From: Erwinia persicina NBRC 102418 | Lineage (GTDB): Bacteria > Pseudomonadota > Gammaproteobacteria > Enterobacterales > Enterobacteriaceae | Reading direction: 5' to 3' | Length of the DNA stretch: 64,000 nt | NCBI RefSeq assembly: GCF_001571305.1 | Contig: NZ_BCTN01000005.1 | Location: forward strand, 124,001 to 188,000 | Shown: piece by piece, positions 7,804 to 16,676 of the stretch | How positions within the stretch are numbered: the first letter of the stretch is position 1 | Layout of the letters: the number at the start of each line of letters is the position of its first letter | Made by a program: the position numbers and the translations under genes | The notes under the pieces: generated by a model | The model's database searches: none | What the model was told of the DNA's origin: nothing | What the model saw: the letters and a program-made list of their open reading frames with translations, nothing else

Positions 7804-7820
7804 CTTTTGAAGAGGGGCTG

Positions 7821-7849
7821 AGTATACCATCGCCAATGACCACAAATAA
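7821..7849 (-). promoter_or_regulatory. selC promoter
   Basis: On the minus strand, -10 TATACT (7826-7821) and a weak -35 TTATTT (7849-7844) are 17 bases apart, placing transcription start just before the tRNA. Confidence 0.5.
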
Positions 7850-7973
7850 ACTCCGGGTTTGTGCCTCATTTCAGTGATGTCCCCCACCGGCAGCAAGCTG
7901 TCCGTTTTTGGTCTTCTTTCCCTGCCTTATCCCGTCCATCATAGCGTTAACCCCATCCAGCAGGAGTCCAGAA

Positions 7974-8516
7974 ATGACCGATACCGTACTGTTAGTGATT
8001 GATGCCCAGCAATCCTTCTATGAGCGTGGCTACAGGGAAACGCCAGAAACCCCGGCATTCGAAAAAGCATTAAGCACCCTGGTGGCAGGCTGTCAGGCGA
8101 AGGGGATCCCGGTGGTGGATGTGTTCCATGTCGAAAGCGAAGGAGCCTTTGCGCCGGAATCCGGTCTGGTGGTGCGTCTGCCGTTTCTGACCCATGAGCC
8201 GGTCGCCAGCTTCCGCAAAAAAGTGCATAACGCCCTGACCGAATCGGGTCTGCAGCAGTGGCTGGAACAGAACGACGTAAAGCATGTGATTATCAGCGGC
8301 CTGCGCACTGAGCAGTGCTGTGAAACCACCGCCCGCGTGGCGTCGGACTTCGGCTACCGCGTGACCTATGTCACCGAGGCAACGCTGACCTTCCCAATCA
8401 CCCATGATGGGATTACCCTGAGCATTGCCGACTTACGCCACCGTACCGAAAGCGTGCTGATCCATCGTTTTGCCGATATCCGCACCGCTGAGGGCTGCCT
8501 GCAGGAGCTTGCATAA
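7974..8516 (+). CDS. Cysteine hydrolase, isochorismatase family
   Basis: A 180-residue cytosolic hydrolase. It starts TVLLVIDAQQSF, the family's first strand with catalytic Asp10. A lysine lies in SFRKKVHNAL (about 81), and the nucleophile is Cys115 in GLRTEQCCETTAR. Such enzymes cut amides, nicotinamide-like compounds or vinyl ethers; the substrate here is unknown. ATG 7974 was chosen over an upstream in-frame codon because it has AGGAG at the right distance and starts the family fold. The next gene, a GlxA-type regulator, begins one base after the stop, so the pair is an operon, and the regulator probably controls it. Confidence 0.85.
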   Translation: MTDTVLLVIDAQQSFYERGYRETPETPAFEKALSTLVAGCQAKGIPVVDVFHVESEGAFAPESGLVVRLPFLTHEPVASFRKKVHNALTESGLQQWLEQNDVKHVIISGLRTEQCCETTARVASDFGYRVTYVTEATLTFPITHDGITLSIADLRHRTESVLIHRFADIRTAEGCLQELA

Positions 8517-8517
8517 T

Positions 8518-9438
8518 ATGACGATCCCGGTGTGGTTTGTAACCCTGCCCGGTGTGATGACGCTGGATCTCACTGGTCCGGCGGAAACGCTGAAGCTGGC
8601 AGCAGGGGCGTTTTCGCTGCGCTATATCGGCCCGGATGAATCCGTGCTCACCTCCACCGAGATGTACATCAGCCGCATTGAGCCACTGCCGGAATCCCTG
8701 CCAGCCGGGAGCCTGCTGGTGCTCCCGGGCGTCAGCGACTCTAAAGTGTGGTTCGACACGCCGCAGGCGGTGGCCGCGCGTCACTGGCTGATGCGCATTC
8801 AGCCCGCCATTCATGCCGGTGACGTGTCGCTGGTGTGCATCTGCTCTGGCTCCCTGCTGGCGGCGAAAGCCGGGCTGATGAACGGCGTACAGTGCACCAC
8901 GCACCATGAGGTAATAGATCGGCTTAAAAAAGCGGAACCGGGGGCGATTGTGAAAGAAAACCGCATCTTCGTTGAAGATCGCGGCATCTGGACCAGCGCG
9001 GGCATTACCGCCGGTATCGACCTGTCGCTGCATCTGATTAACCGCCTGTGCGGCGCGCAGACGGCGATGGATGTGGCCCGGGAAATGGTGGTCTATTTTC
9101 GTCGTTCGGGGGAAGATCCGCAGCTGTCCCCCTGGCTGCGCTATCGCAACCACATTCACCCCGCCATTCACCGCGCCCAGGATCTGCTGACCCTGCAGCC
9201 GGAGCAGGAGTGGCCGCTGGAGGAGATTGCCGCCAGAGTTCACGTCAGCGCGCGCCATCTGACGCGGCTGTTCCGTCAGCATCTCGGCATCAGCGTGCGT
9301 GACTATCATGAACAGCTGCGGCTGACGATTGCCCAGCAGCGCCTGCAGCAGGGCGAAGGCAACGAGCGCGCCGCGCTGTCGGCCGGGTTCTCCTCCTCGC
9401 GCCAGCTGCGTCGGGCATTGCAGCGCTGGGAGACGTAA
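8518..9438 (+). CDS. GlxA-family AraC-type transcriptional regulator
   Basis: 306 residues. The N-terminal half is a DJ-1/PfpI-like domain (VWFVTLPGVMTLDLTGPAETL; VSLVCICSGSLLAAKAGLM with the nucleophile-elbow cysteine). The C-terminal 90 residues are an AraC double helix-turn-helix (PLEEIAARVHVSARHLTRLFRQHLG). The DJ-1-like part usually acts as a ligand sensor rather than an enzyme in these regulators. It is translationally close to the preceding isochorismatase-family gene. ATG 8518 is chosen; an upstream in-frame ATG at 8470 would overlap the hydrolase heavily. Confidence 0.88.
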   Translation: MTIPVWFVTLPGVMTLDLTGPAETLKLAAGAFSLRYIGPDESVLTSTEMYISRIEPLPESLPAGSLLVLPGVSDSKVWFDTPQAVAARHWLMRIQPAIHAGDVSLVCICSGSLLAAKAGLMNGVQCTTHHEVIDRLKKAEPGAIVKENRIFVEDRGIWTSAGITAGIDLSLHLINRLCGAQTAMDVAREMVVYFRRSGEDPQLSPWLRYRNHIHPAIHRAQDLLTLQPEQEWPLEEIAARVHVSARHLTRLFRQHLGISVRDYHEQLRLTIAQQRLQQGEGNERAALSAGFSSSRQLRRALQRWET

Positions 9439-9549
9439 AAAAAGGAGGGGGATAACACCCTGAAATAATCGTCGTCAGAAAAAGGCCGTGCTGCTCACTT
9501 TCACCAGGGAGCACCCTGCCCGATTTTAATTCGCTCAACGCCTGTGCTA

Positions 9550-9565
9550 GTGTTACACGTAACAT
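9550..9565. promoter_or_regulatory. GntR-type (LacI-family) operator
   Basis: GTGTTACACGTAACAT is close to the GntR/IdnR operator ATGTTACCGGTAACAT. It lies about 90 bases before the SemiSWEET-like gene. Confidence 0.4.
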
Positions 9566-9586
9566 TGCGCTTTTTTTTACATCAAA

Positions 9587-9604
9587 AGCTAAACCGATTT
9601 AGCT
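9587..9604. promoter_or_regulatory. LacI-type palindromic operator
   Basis: AGCTAAACCGATTTAGCT: seven-base perfect arms around CCGA, the shape of operators of sucrose- and hexonate-type LacI regulators. It is just upstream of an AT-rich -10-like element (TATAAA 9604-9609) and 48 bases before the SemiSWEET-like start. Confidence 0.45.
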
Positions 9605-9652
9605 ATAAAAAAAGCACTAACCCACTGCTTACTGACACGAGGCACAAACGTT

Positions 9653-10090
9653 ATGAATAACCTGCTCATTGTGGCCGCCACCGTCGCGCTGGCCCTGTTG
9701 TCGATTATTTTTCTGTCACCGTGGCCGGTCTGGCTGGGCACGCTGGCGGCCTGGGTGACCACCGGCTCGTTCTGCCTGCAGGTGCTGCATATCGTGAAGA
9801 ATAAAGACACCAGCGGCCTGTCGCTGGGAATGTGGGCGGCGCTGTTCTTCGGGGTTGCCTGCTGGACGTGGTATGGCCACCGTATGCACGACGTGCCGGT
9901 GATGGCGGCCAACGGCATTACCGCGCTGCTGGCGCTAACGGTGATTATGCTCAAGCTGTGGCACGAGCGCCCGGTGCGTAACCCGAACCGCCGCAGGCTG
10001 GTGCGCATGCCGAAGGTGATCCTTAACCCGCGCATCCGTCGGCTGCGCCCGCTGAAGGTGGCGAAAGACGCGCAGGAAAAGGTCAGCTGA
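9653..10090 (+). CDS. SemiSWEET-like (PQ-loop/MtN3) transporter with basic tail
   Basis: 145 residues. The first 105 form three membrane helices with the PQ-loop/MtN3 pattern: [19 protein letters not shown], then [11 protein letters not shown], then [17 protein letters not shown]. Bacterial SemiSWEETs of this size dimerise to carry sugars. The last 35 residues are unusually basic ([13 protein letters not shown]), an extension not typical of the family. Two LacI-family-type operators upstream suggest control by a sugar or sugar-acid regulator. It converges with wecH, the two stops overlapping by eight bases. The substrate is unknown. Confidence 0.75.
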   Translation: MNNLLIVAATVALALLSIIFLSPWPVWLGTLAAWVTTGSFCLQVLHIVKNKDTSGLSLGMWAALFFGVACWTWYGHRMHDVPVMAANGITALLALTVIMLKLWHERPVRNPNRRRLVRMPKVILNPRIRRLRPLKVAKDAQEKVS

Positions 10091-11078
10091 CCAGGCGGCG
10101 CTTATCCAGCGTCTGCAGGCCCAGCGCCAGCAGCAGGCTGCCGCCCAGGGTAATGCCGAAAATCAGCGGGATGTCGATCAGCGGATGGTCAGTGTTGTCC
10201 AGGTCATGGGTGCGCATATAGTGGATAAACAGCGCGTGAAAGCCGTAGATCGGCAGGGAGCAGCGGGAAATCAGGGCAAAAAACGGATTCACGCGGTCGT
10301 TCATGGCGTTCTTAAACAGGACCAGCAGGCTGACGGCGGCGAAAAATACCGCCGGGCCGCAGTACAGATACCAGGTATCGGCAAACGCCCCATTGATGGC
10401 GAACTGCCGCTTAGTGCCAAAGGCGATCATCAGCACGCAGGCAGCAAACACGCCCCCGGCCAGCCAGGACACGCCGCGCTTCTGCGTCTCCATCATGCCA
10501 ATCGCCCGGCCAAACAGCGCGTACAGCAGGTAGTAGATGGTGTCCCCGTTGATATACAGGTTGATCGGCAGCCAGTGGAAACGGGCCACCGAGCTGTCGA
10601 TGGTATTGGGGTTGGCCAGCAGCGCCAGCACCAGCGTCACCACCGCCAGGTAGCGCGCCCGCACCGGCTTCACCTGAATCAGCGGTGACAGCATATAGAT
10701 GACGATGATCGCAAAGAAGAACCACAGGTGGTAGAACACCGGTTTTTGCAGCAGGTGCTTCACCGACAGGGCTTCATTAATCGGCGTCAGCAGGGTGATG
10801 TAGAGCAGTGCCACCGTGCTGTAGAACAGCAGGCACAGCACAATGCGCAGAAAATGTCGCCCCCGGGCGCTGCGCTCGCCAAAGAATAAGTAACCGGAAA
10901 TCATAAAGAAGATCGGCACACAGACCCGCGAGGCTGAGTTCAACAGGTTGGAGAGATCCCAGCTGTGCTCCCCCACCGACAGTCCGGTGGTGACATACCA
11001 GGTGGTGGTGTGGATCATAATCACCATCAGGCAGGCCACTGCGCGTAAATTCTCTATCCATCCAATCTTTTGCGACAT
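10083..11078 (-). CDS. wecH: O-acetyltransferase WecH (acyltransferase 3 family)
   Basis: 331 residues with about ten membrane helices, very like E. coli WecH (YiaH), which adds O-acetyl groups to enterobacterial common antigen. Signature stretches are [24 protein letters not shown] with the catalytic-type histidine, [23 protein letters not shown], and [22 protein letters not shown]. Its place beside glyQ is the same as in E. coli. It overlaps the end of the SemiSWEET gene. Confidence 0.92.
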   Translation of the reverse strand: MSQKIGWIENLRAVACLMVIMIHTTTWYVTTGLSVGEHSWDLSNLLNSASRVCVPIFFMISGYLFFGERSARGRHFLRIVLCLLFYSTVALLYITLLTPINEALSVKHLLQKPVFYHLWFFFAIIVIYMLSPLIQVKPVRARYLAVVTLVLALLANPNTIDSSVARFHWLPINLYINGDTIYYLLYALFGRAIGMMETQKRGVSWLAGGVFAACVLMIAFGTKRQFAINGAFADTWYLYCGPAVFFAAVSLLVLFKNAMNDRVNPFFALISRCSLPIYGFHALFIHYMRTHDLDNTDHPLIDIPLIFGITLGGSLLLALGLQTLDKRRLVS

Positions 11079-11234
11079 TTCATCCTCATTTCACGGGAAC
11101 ATCTGCACTTATGCGAGATTGAGGGTAGCCAGGCGGCCACGCTTCAACAACCAGAGACGGGAAAAATAGGACCAGGATGAAGGGATTATGTGGCGGGGGC
11201 GACAAAAAATTCCCCAATCAATGATCACGGCATT

Positions 11235-11264
11235 TTGGTAATAGCCCCGGTCAAAGGGTATACT
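11235..11264 (+). promoter_or_regulatory. glyQS promoter
   Basis: -35 TTGGTA (11235-11240) and -10 TATACT (11259-11264), 18 bases apart, 44 bases before the glyQ start codon. Confidence 0.6.
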
Positions 11265-11307
11265 GACTCCCACTTTTTATCACCACTCGTATCGCGTGCG
11301 AATCCAA

Positions 11308-12219
11308 ATGCAAAAGTTTGATACCAAGACCTTTCAGGGGCTGATCCTGACCTTACAGGATTACTGGGCTCGCCAGGGCTGCACCATCATCCAACCTCTG
11401 GATATGGAAGTCGGCGCTGGTACTTCTCACCCCATGACCTGCCTGCGTGCGCTGGGTCCGGAGCCGACAGCCGTTGCCTATGTGCAGCCTTCACGTCGCC
11501 CGACCGATGGCCGTTACGGTGAAAACCCGAACCGCCTGCAGCACTACTACCAGTTCCAGGTGATCATCAAGCCGTCCCCGGACAATATTCAGGAACTGTA
11601 CCTCGGTTCCCTGAAAGAGCTGGGCATGGATCCGACCATCCACGATATCCGCTTTGTGGAAGATAACTGGGAAAACCCAACGCTGGGTGCCTGGGGTCTG
11701 GGCTGGGAAGTGTGGCTGAACGGCATGGAAGTGACGCAGTTCACCTACTTCCAGCAGGTTGGCGGCCTGGAGTGTAAGCCAGTCACCGGCGAGATCACCT
11801 ACGGTCTCGAGCGCCTGGCGATGTACATTCAGGGCGTGGACAGCGTCTACGATCTGGTCTGGAGCGACGGCCCGCTGGGTAAAACTACCTACAGCGACGT
11901 GTTCCACCAGAACGAAGTGGAGCAGTCTACCTATAACTTCGAATACGCTGACGTCGACTTCCTGTTTACCTGCTTCGAGCAGTACGAGAAAGAAGCGCAG
12001 AGCCTGCTGGCGCTGGAAAAACCGCTGCCGCTGCCTGCCTATGAACGTATTCTGAAGGCCGCACACAGCTTTAACCTGCTGGATGCGCGTAAAGCGATCT
12101 CCGTCACCGAGCGCCAGCGCTATATTCTGCGCATCCGCACCCTGACGAAAGCCGTGGCTGAAGCCTACTATGCCTCCCGCGAGGCACTGGGCTTCCCGAT
12201 GTGCAATAACAAGAAATAA
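11308..12219 (+). CDS. glyQ: Glycyl-tRNA synthetase alpha subunit
   Basis: 303 residues, the same length as E. coli GlyQ. It opens [20 protein letters not shown] and contains the class-II catalytic segments ([38 protein letters not shown]). It forms the alpha2beta2 enzyme that charges tRNA-Gly; alpha carries the ATP/glycine site. ATG 11308 matches the known start; the GTG 12 bases upstream is rejected. Nine bases separate it from glyS in one operon. Confidence 0.98.
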   Translation: MQKFDTKTFQGLILTLQDYWARQGCTIIQPLDMEVGAGTSHPMTCLRALGPEPTAVAYVQPSRRPTDGRYGENPNRLQHYYQFQVIIKPSPDNIQELYLGSLKELGMDPTIHDIRFVEDNWENPTLGAWGLGWEVWLNGMEVTQFTYFQQVGGLECKPVTGEITYGLERLAMYIQGVDSVYDLVWSDGPLGKTTYSDVFHQNEVEQSTYNFEYADVDFLFTCFEQYEKEAQSLLALEKPLPLPAYERILKAAHSFNLLDARKAISVTERQRYILRIRTLTKAVAEAYYASREALGFPMCNNKK

Positions 12220-12228
12220 GAGGCAGCC

Positions 12229-14298
12229 ATGACTGAAAAAACCTTCCTGGTGGAGATCGGCACCGAAGAGCTGCCACCAAAAGCCCTGCGTAACCTGGCG
12301 GAATCCTTTGCGGCCAATTTTACCGCTGAACTGGATGCTGCAGGCCTGGCCCACGGCGAAGTGAGCTGGTTTGCGGCCCCGCGCCGTCTGGCGCTGAAAG
12401 TGGCGAACCTGGCCGCAGCGCAGCCCGATCGCGAAGTGGAAAAACGTGGCCCGGCAATCCAGGCCGCGTTTGATGCCAATGGCGTGCCGAGCAAAGCCGC
12501 TGAAGGCTGGGCCCGCGGCTGTGGTATCACCGTGGACCAGGCCGAGCGCCTGAGCACCGACAAAGGCGAGTGGTTGCTGTATCGCGCTCAGGTGACCGGC
12601 GAAAGCGCCCAGGCCCTGCTGCCGGCGATGATTGCCACTTCGCTGGCGAAGCTGCCGATCCCGAAACTGATGCGCTGGGGCGCGTCCGACGTGCAGTTCG
12701 TGCGTCCGGTTCACACCGTGACACTGCTGCTGGGTGATGAGCTGATCCCGGCGAAAATCCTCGGTATTGATTCAGCGCGTACCCTCCGCGGCCACCGCTT
12801 TATGGGTGAACCTGAGTTCACTATCGACAGCGCCGACCAGTATCCGCAGATTATGGTTGAGCGCGGCAAAGTCCAGCCGGACTTCGAAGTGCGTAAAGCG
12901 CTGATCAAAGCGGGTGCCGAAGAAGCTGCCGCGAAGATTGGCGGCATGGCTGACCTGAGCGAGAGCCTGCTGGAAGAAGTGACCTCCCTGGTGGAGTGGC
13001 CGGTGGTGCTGACGGCGAAGTTTGAAGAGAAGTTCCTCGCGGTGCCGGCCGAAGCGCTGGTGTACACCATGAAGGGCGACCAGAAATACTTCCCGGTGTA
13101 CGACAAAGCAGGCAACCTGCTGCCGAACTTTATCTTCGTCACCAATATCGAGTCAAAAGATCCGCAGCAGATTATCTCCGGCAACGAGAAAGTGGTCCGC
13201 CCACGCCTCGCCGACGCCGAGTTCTTCTTCAACAGTGACCGTAAGCGCCGTCTGGAAGATAACCTGCCGCGTCTGGAAACCGTGCTGTTCCAGAAAGAAC
13301 TGGGCACCCTGCGTGACAAGACCGACCGTATTCAGGCGCTGGCTGGCTGGATTGCCGCGCAGATTGGGGCCGATGTGAATCACGCTACCCGTGCGGGCCT
13401 GCTGTCCAAATGCGACCTGATGACCAACATGGTGTTTGAGTTCACCGACACCCAGGGCGTGATGGGCATGCACTATGCGCGTCACGACGGCGAAGCGGAA
13501 GACGTGGCCGTGGCGCTGAACGAGCAGTATCAGCCGCGCTTTGCCGGCGATCAGCTGCCGTCCAACCCGGTGGCCTGCGCGCTGGCGATTGCTGACAAGA
13601 TGGATACCCTGGCAGGGATCTTCGGTATTGGTCAGCATCCGAAAGGCGATAAAGACCCGTTTGCTCTGCGCCGTGCTGCACTGGGCGTGCTGCGCATCAT
13701 CGTTGAGAAAAACCTGTCGCTGGATCTGCAAACCCTGACGGAAGAAGCCGTGCGCCTGTATGGCAGCAAGCTGTCTAACGCCAAAGCAGTGGATGAAGTG
13801 ATCGACTTTATGCTCGGCCGTTTCCGCACCTGGTACCAGGAAGAGGGCCACAGCGTCGACACCATTCAGGCCGTGCTGGCCCGCCGCCCAACGCGCCCGG
13901 CAGACTTCGATGCGCGGATGAAGGCAGTATCGCACTTCCGTACGCTGGAGCAGGCAGCCAGCCTGGCGGCCGCTAACAAGCGTGTCTCTAATATTCTCGC
14001 TAAAGCCACCGAGCCGCTGAACGACAGCGTGCAGGCGTCCCTGCTGAAAGAGAATGAAGAGATCAAGCTGGCGACCTATGTGTCAGCACTGAGCAGCAAA
14101 CTGCAGCCGTTCTTCGCGGAAGGCCGTTACCAGGATGCGCTGATTGAGCTGGCACAGCTGCGTGAAGCGGTGGATAACTTCTTCGAGCATGTGATGGTCA
14201 ATGCCGAAGAGAAAGAAATCCGTATTAACCGCCTGACTCTGCTGGCGAAACTGCGCGAGCTGTTCCTGCAGGTGGCGGATATCTCTCTGCTGCAGTGA
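12229..14298 (+). CDS. glyS: Glycyl-tRNA synthetase beta subunit
   Basis: 689 residues, identical in length to E. coli GlyS. It opens [21 protein letters not shown] and includes the HD-like region ([23 protein letters not shown]) and a C-terminal anticodon-binding DALR-type helical domain. It binds tRNA-Gly as part of alpha2beta2. A strong terminator follows at 14433. cspA and hokA, which follow in E. coli K-12, are absent. Confidence 0.98.
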   Translation: MTEKTFLVEIGTEELPPKALRNLAESFAANFTAELDAAGLAHGEVSWFAAPRRLALKVANLAAAQPDREVEKRGPAIQAAFDANGVPSKAAEGWARGCGITVDQAERLSTDKGEWLLYRAQVTGESAQALLPAMIATSLAKLPIPKLMRWGASDVQFVRPVHTVTLLLGDELIPAKILGIDSARTLRGHRFMGEPEFTIDSADQYPQIMVERGKVQPDFEVRKALIKAGAEEAAAKIGGMADLSESLLEEVTSLVEWPVVLTAKFEEKFLAVPAEALVYTMKGDQKYFPVYDKAGNLLPNFIFVTNIESKDPQQIISGNEKVVRPRLADAEFFFNSDRKRRLEDNLPRLETVLFQKELGTLRDKTDRIQALAGWIAAQIGADVNHATRAGLLSKCDLMTNMVFEFTDTQGVMGMHYARHDGEAEDVAVALNEQYQPRFAGDQLPSNPVACALAIADKMDTLAGIFGIGQHPKGDKDPFALRRAALGVLRIIVEKNLSLDLQTLTEEAVRLYGSKLSNAKAVDEVIDFMLGRFRTWYQEEGHSVDTIQAVLARRPTRPADFDARMKAVSHFRTLEQAASLAAANKRVSNILAKATEPLNDSVQASLLKENEEIKLATYVSALSSKLQPFFAEGRYQDALIELAQLREAVDNFFEHVMVNAEEKEIRINRLTLLAKLRELFLQVADISLLQ

Positions 14299-14432
14299 GG
14301 TGATGTCGTGACGGGCGCACTGCAACACCGGCGTCCGTCATTCACATTACGATCGTTTGCGGGAAGAACGCAGGCTGAAGCTTTGCCACTGGCAGGAAAG
14401 CCGGGAAATGATTCACCGCTCCCCGAAAATAC

Positions 14433-14455
14433 AAAACCCGCCGTTGGCGGGTTTT
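14433..14455. terminator. Bidirectional terminator between glyS and yiaG
   Basis: AAAACCCGCC / GGCGGGTTTT with a three-base loop and flanking A and T tracts. It can stop transcription from glyS (plus) and from yiaG (minus). Confidence 0.85.
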
Positions 14456-14460
14456 TTCTG

Positions 14461-14754
14461 TCATCCCAGCAGCTGTCTGCTGAGGCACGGATTCGAGTGA
14501 ATCAACTGCATTAACTTCTGCGCGCTACCAGACGGCTTGGTGCGTTTCGCTTCCCAGCTTTTCACCGAAGAAACACTGACACCCAGTGCCTGGGCAAACT
14601 CAGCAATCTGCATACCGGTAATTTCCCGAACTCTTTTTGGCTCAGGCGGTGCCACTTCACTTTTCATGGCTGGCAGGGTATGCATAACATTACGGGTCAG
14701 AACAATCTGCTCCAGACTGGAAAGCAGTTCAGACATCGGATCTTTAGTCTCCAT
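14461..14754 (-). CDS. yiaG: YiaG-like HTH (Cro/C1-type) regulator
   Basis: 97 residues. It opens METKDPMSELLSSLEQIVL, like E. coli YiaG, and ends in a Cro/C1-type helix-turn-helix (GMQIAEFAQALGVSVSSVKSWEAKRTKPSG), a layout also found in HigA-type antitoxins. ATG 14754 has GAGGAG seven bases upstream; a GTG two codons earlier is less likely. E. coli YiaG is a small stress-linked regulator; no partner toxin gene is adjacent. Confidence 0.88.
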   Translation of the reverse strand: METKDPMSELLSSLEQIVLTRNVMHTLPAMKSEVAPPEPKRVREITGMQIAEFAQALGVSVSSVKSWEAKRTKPSGSAQKLMQLIHSNPCLSRQLLG

Positions 14755-15086
14755 AAGCACTCCTCAAAAACTCACTAAACGTGAACAACCAGAGGGAAAG
14801 AACCTTATACCCAGATTCTCAATGCTGGCATACAACAGCCACTGGGACGCTTTTTGGGGCAGCACAGGGGAAAGCCAGGATCATAAGTATTAGATCATTT
14901 TGAGAGATCTGGATCATATTTTTTGTTTATTTTTTCAACTTGCGGAAAACCTGGCCGGTTAAATACAACGAAAAAATAAGTTACACAGACATCGCTATCC
15001 ATCAAAACTGATTTCGACTATTCTTTACGCAACATTTGTTGTTTGAATAAAACCAATAAGTCTTTGTTAACAGGAGTTAATTTCTT
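14755..15086. other. Divergent yiaG/yiaF intergenic region with GATC cluster
   Basis: About 330 bases. Four GATC sites lie within 37 bases (14879, 14893, 14906, 14912), three of them as GATCAT. A T-rich run follows at 14920-14937. The cluster may make a promoter here sensitive to Dam methylation. Confidence 0.5.
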
Positions 15087-15800
15087 ATGATGACAGGATC
15101 ATCACGCATCTGGACCCGTTTGCTGGTGCCTTTTATGGCGCTGTTCATGGTGTTACAGCTTACCGGCTGTGGCGATAATGAAGCCGATCAGCGCAAAGCG
15201 TTTATCGATTTTCTGCAAAACACCGTCATGCGTAGCGGTGAACATCTGCCAAGCCTGAGTGAAGACCAGAAGCAGAAATTCGGCCCCTACGTTAGCGACT
15301 ACGCCATTCTTTTTGGTTTTTCACAGCAGGTAAACCGCGCCGTGGATTCCGGGCTGAAGCCCGTCGTGGAAGAACTGTCCGCCATCCGCACGCCACAGGA
15401 TTATCTGACGCGCCGTGATGCACTGCGCCAGGCAAGTGGCTCGCTGGGCGTGCTGACTCAGCAAATACAGGCAGCAAAAACGCAGGCCGACAGCAGCAAG
15501 GCCGCACTGAAGCAGCCGTCTGATTTGAAAACGGTCTATGACAACGTCTACACCACGGTTGTCACTCAGCCAGCCACAACGCTGGCCCCTCTTCTTCCTG
15601 CGCTCCAGGCGCTGAGCCAGGATGCCGTTCAGACCGGCGACTTCCTGCAGCAGCAGGGGGCGAACGTGAGCTTTAGCGGCTCGGCGATCCAGTTCCCGAA
15701 CCAGGCGCAAGCCACGCAATATAACGCACTGATGAGTAATCTCAGCGCTAATGCCAGGGCACTGACCCAGGCGCAAAGCGTGCTAAATGCCAGTCGCTAA
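15087..15800 (+). CDS. yiaF: YiaF-like DUF3053 lipoprotein
   Basis: 237 residues, homologous over its length to E. coli YiaF (QRKAFIDFLQNTVMRSGE, FGPYVSDYAILFGFSQQVN, VSFSGSAIQFPNQAQA). The signal sequence ends in a lipobox (LQLTGC), so it is likely a lipoprotein. Function is unknown; the body is predicted helical. AGGAG precedes the paired ATG codons at 15087 and 15090; either may be used. Confidence 0.9.
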   Translation: MMTGSSRIWTRLLVPFMALFMVLQLTGCGDNEADQRKAFIDFLQNTVMRSGEHLPSLSEDQKQKFGPYVSDYAILFGFSQQVNRAVDSGLKPVVEELSAIRTPQDYLTRRDALRQASGSLGVLTQQIQAAKTQADSSKAALKQPSDLKTVYDNVYTTVVTQPATTLAPLLPALQALSQDAVQTGDFLQQQGANVSFSGSAIQFPNQAQATQYNALMSNLSANARALTQAQSVLNASR

Positions 15801-15818
15801 GACCGGACAGAATTAAAA

Positions 15819-15842
15819 AAGGGCCACAACGTGGCCCTTCTT
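15819..15842. terminator. Bidirectional terminator after yiaF and the microcin-like gene
   Basis: GGGCCAC / GTGGCCC with a three-base loop. A-tract on the left and TTCTT on the right let it act on both strands, serving yiaF (plus) and the small peptide gene at 15856 (minus). Confidence 0.8.
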
Positions 15843-15855
15843 GCACAATCTTAAC

Positions 15856-16119
15856 TCAGGCGTAATCACGTGCCCAGTTAGCCAGGCTTTCTTTGCCAGC
15901 GTAGCCAAACATATCAATCAGCTGGCTCGTGCCCCCCATCAGGCCAGGCTCAACGGCAGCAATATAATGCCAGTCTTTACCTGCATATGCCGGGTTCACG
16001 GCAGCATACAGATTGGCCATTTGCTCAACACCTTTCATATATTGAATAAAATCAACACGGTTTAAATTTGCACCGCTGACAGATGTCACTTCTTCCATAT
16101 TCAGTTCACGAATAGTCAT
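15856..16119 (-). CDS. Microcin/bacteriocin-like peptide with double-glycine-type leader
   Basis: 87 residues. The N-terminus MTIRELNMEEVTSVSGA matches the leader of class II microcins and other double-glycine peptides, which end in GG or GA (microcin L and N leaders are of the form MREITLNEMNNVSGA). Cleavage after Gly-Ala would free a mature peptide of about 70 residues without cysteine, with a glycine-rich centre (EPGLMGGTSQ). GGGAG precedes the ATG closely, and a terminator follows the stop. No CvaAB-like exporter or immunity gene is beside it, so export would need genes elsewhere. It could also be a signalling peptide or a decayed microcin. Confidence 0.55.
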   Translation of the reverse strand: MTIRELNMEEVTSVSGANLNRVDFIQYMKGVEQMANLYAAVNPAYAGKDWHYIAAVEPGLMGGTSQLIDMFGYAGKESLANWARDYA

Positions 16120-16354
16120 GATTCTCCCTTGTATTTAAAATGAAATCCGTTACCGATCGATATTATCGGCGAGCTAAGACTAATAGAATGCTGCTGTTAA
16201 TATAATCGTATTAAAGCCATAACTTAAGGCAAATGCTTATTCGTTCGCTTTACAGTGTTTCCCTTCGCTACCGACGTTGAGTGAGTTGCAGGATAAGGAA
16301 AGTGAAAGACCATTGAGGAAAGTGTGATCTGACGTTTTTATGCTGAAAATAACT
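16120..16354. other. Region upstream of the microcin-like gene and of mtlA
   Basis: About 235 bases before the first strong CRP site. On the minus strand GATAAT-like elements about 45 bases before the peptide start could serve as a -10. A half CRP site (GTGTGATCTGACG, from 16322) faces mtlA. No gene seen. Confidence 0.35.
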
Positions 16355-16370
16355 TGTGATTTACATCACA
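16355..16370 (+). promoter_or_regulatory. CRP site 1 upstream of mtlA
   Basis: TGTGATTTACATCACA, a perfect match to TGTGA-N6-TCACA. Confidence 0.85.
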
Positions 16371-16398
16371 AAAACAGAACAAATCAACAAAATGAAAA

Positions 16399-16414
16399 GG
16401 TGATTTCAATCACA
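16399..16414 (+). promoter_or_regulatory. CRP site 2 upstream of mtlA
   Basis: GGTGATTTCAATCACA, one mismatch to TGTGA-N6-TCACA. Confidence 0.75.
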
Positions 16415-16470
16415 AAACATGAGCTTATCCGGCTATTTTTTCAGCGTTATTTTGATGATGCCTGCATATT

Positions 16471-16486
16471 TGTGATCTACATCACT
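16471..16486 (+). promoter_or_regulatory. CRP site 3 upstream of mtlA
   Basis: TGTGATCTACATCACT, one mismatch to TGTGA-N6-TCACA. Confidence 0.8.
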
Positions 16487-16514
16487 CATTACCCCCCTTT
16501 AATCGCCCACAAAA

Positions 16515-16530
16515 CGTGATATTGATCACA
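16515..16530 (+). promoter_or_regulatory. CRP site 4 upstream of mtlA
   Basis: CGTGATATTGATCACA, one mismatch to TGTGA-N6-TCACA. A further half site (CGTGATAGAG, 16563) lies nearer the gene. E. coli mtlA also has about five CRP sites. Confidence 0.75.
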
Positions 16531-16676
16531 CATATTCCGACACCTACGCAGCGTCAAATTCGCGTGATAGAGTCCGCCTGCATACAGTGATACGGGTGGC
16601 TTCACACAGTCAGGTCTAAAACAAAAATCAACGCGCTCTCTTATTTGTCGGCGCGTACTCATAAGGGGTGTTTTAT

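Noticed and set aside
7565-7810. 81-codon plus-strand frame before and through selC
   Set aside because: It reads through the tRNA-Sec gene on its antisense strand, so it is not a protein gene.
8413-9309. Long minus-strand frame (298 codons) opposite the GlxA-type gene
   Set aside because: Shadow of the AraC/GlxA gene; low-complexity Arg/His/Gln translation without motifs.
11491-12714. Long minus-strand open frame (407 codons) antisense to glyQ and glyS
   Set aside because: It is a GC-rich shadow of two certain genes, with no family motif and a His/Gln/Arg-rich composition.
13153-13935. Minus-strand frame of 260 codons within glyS
   Set aside because: Antisense shadow of glyS.
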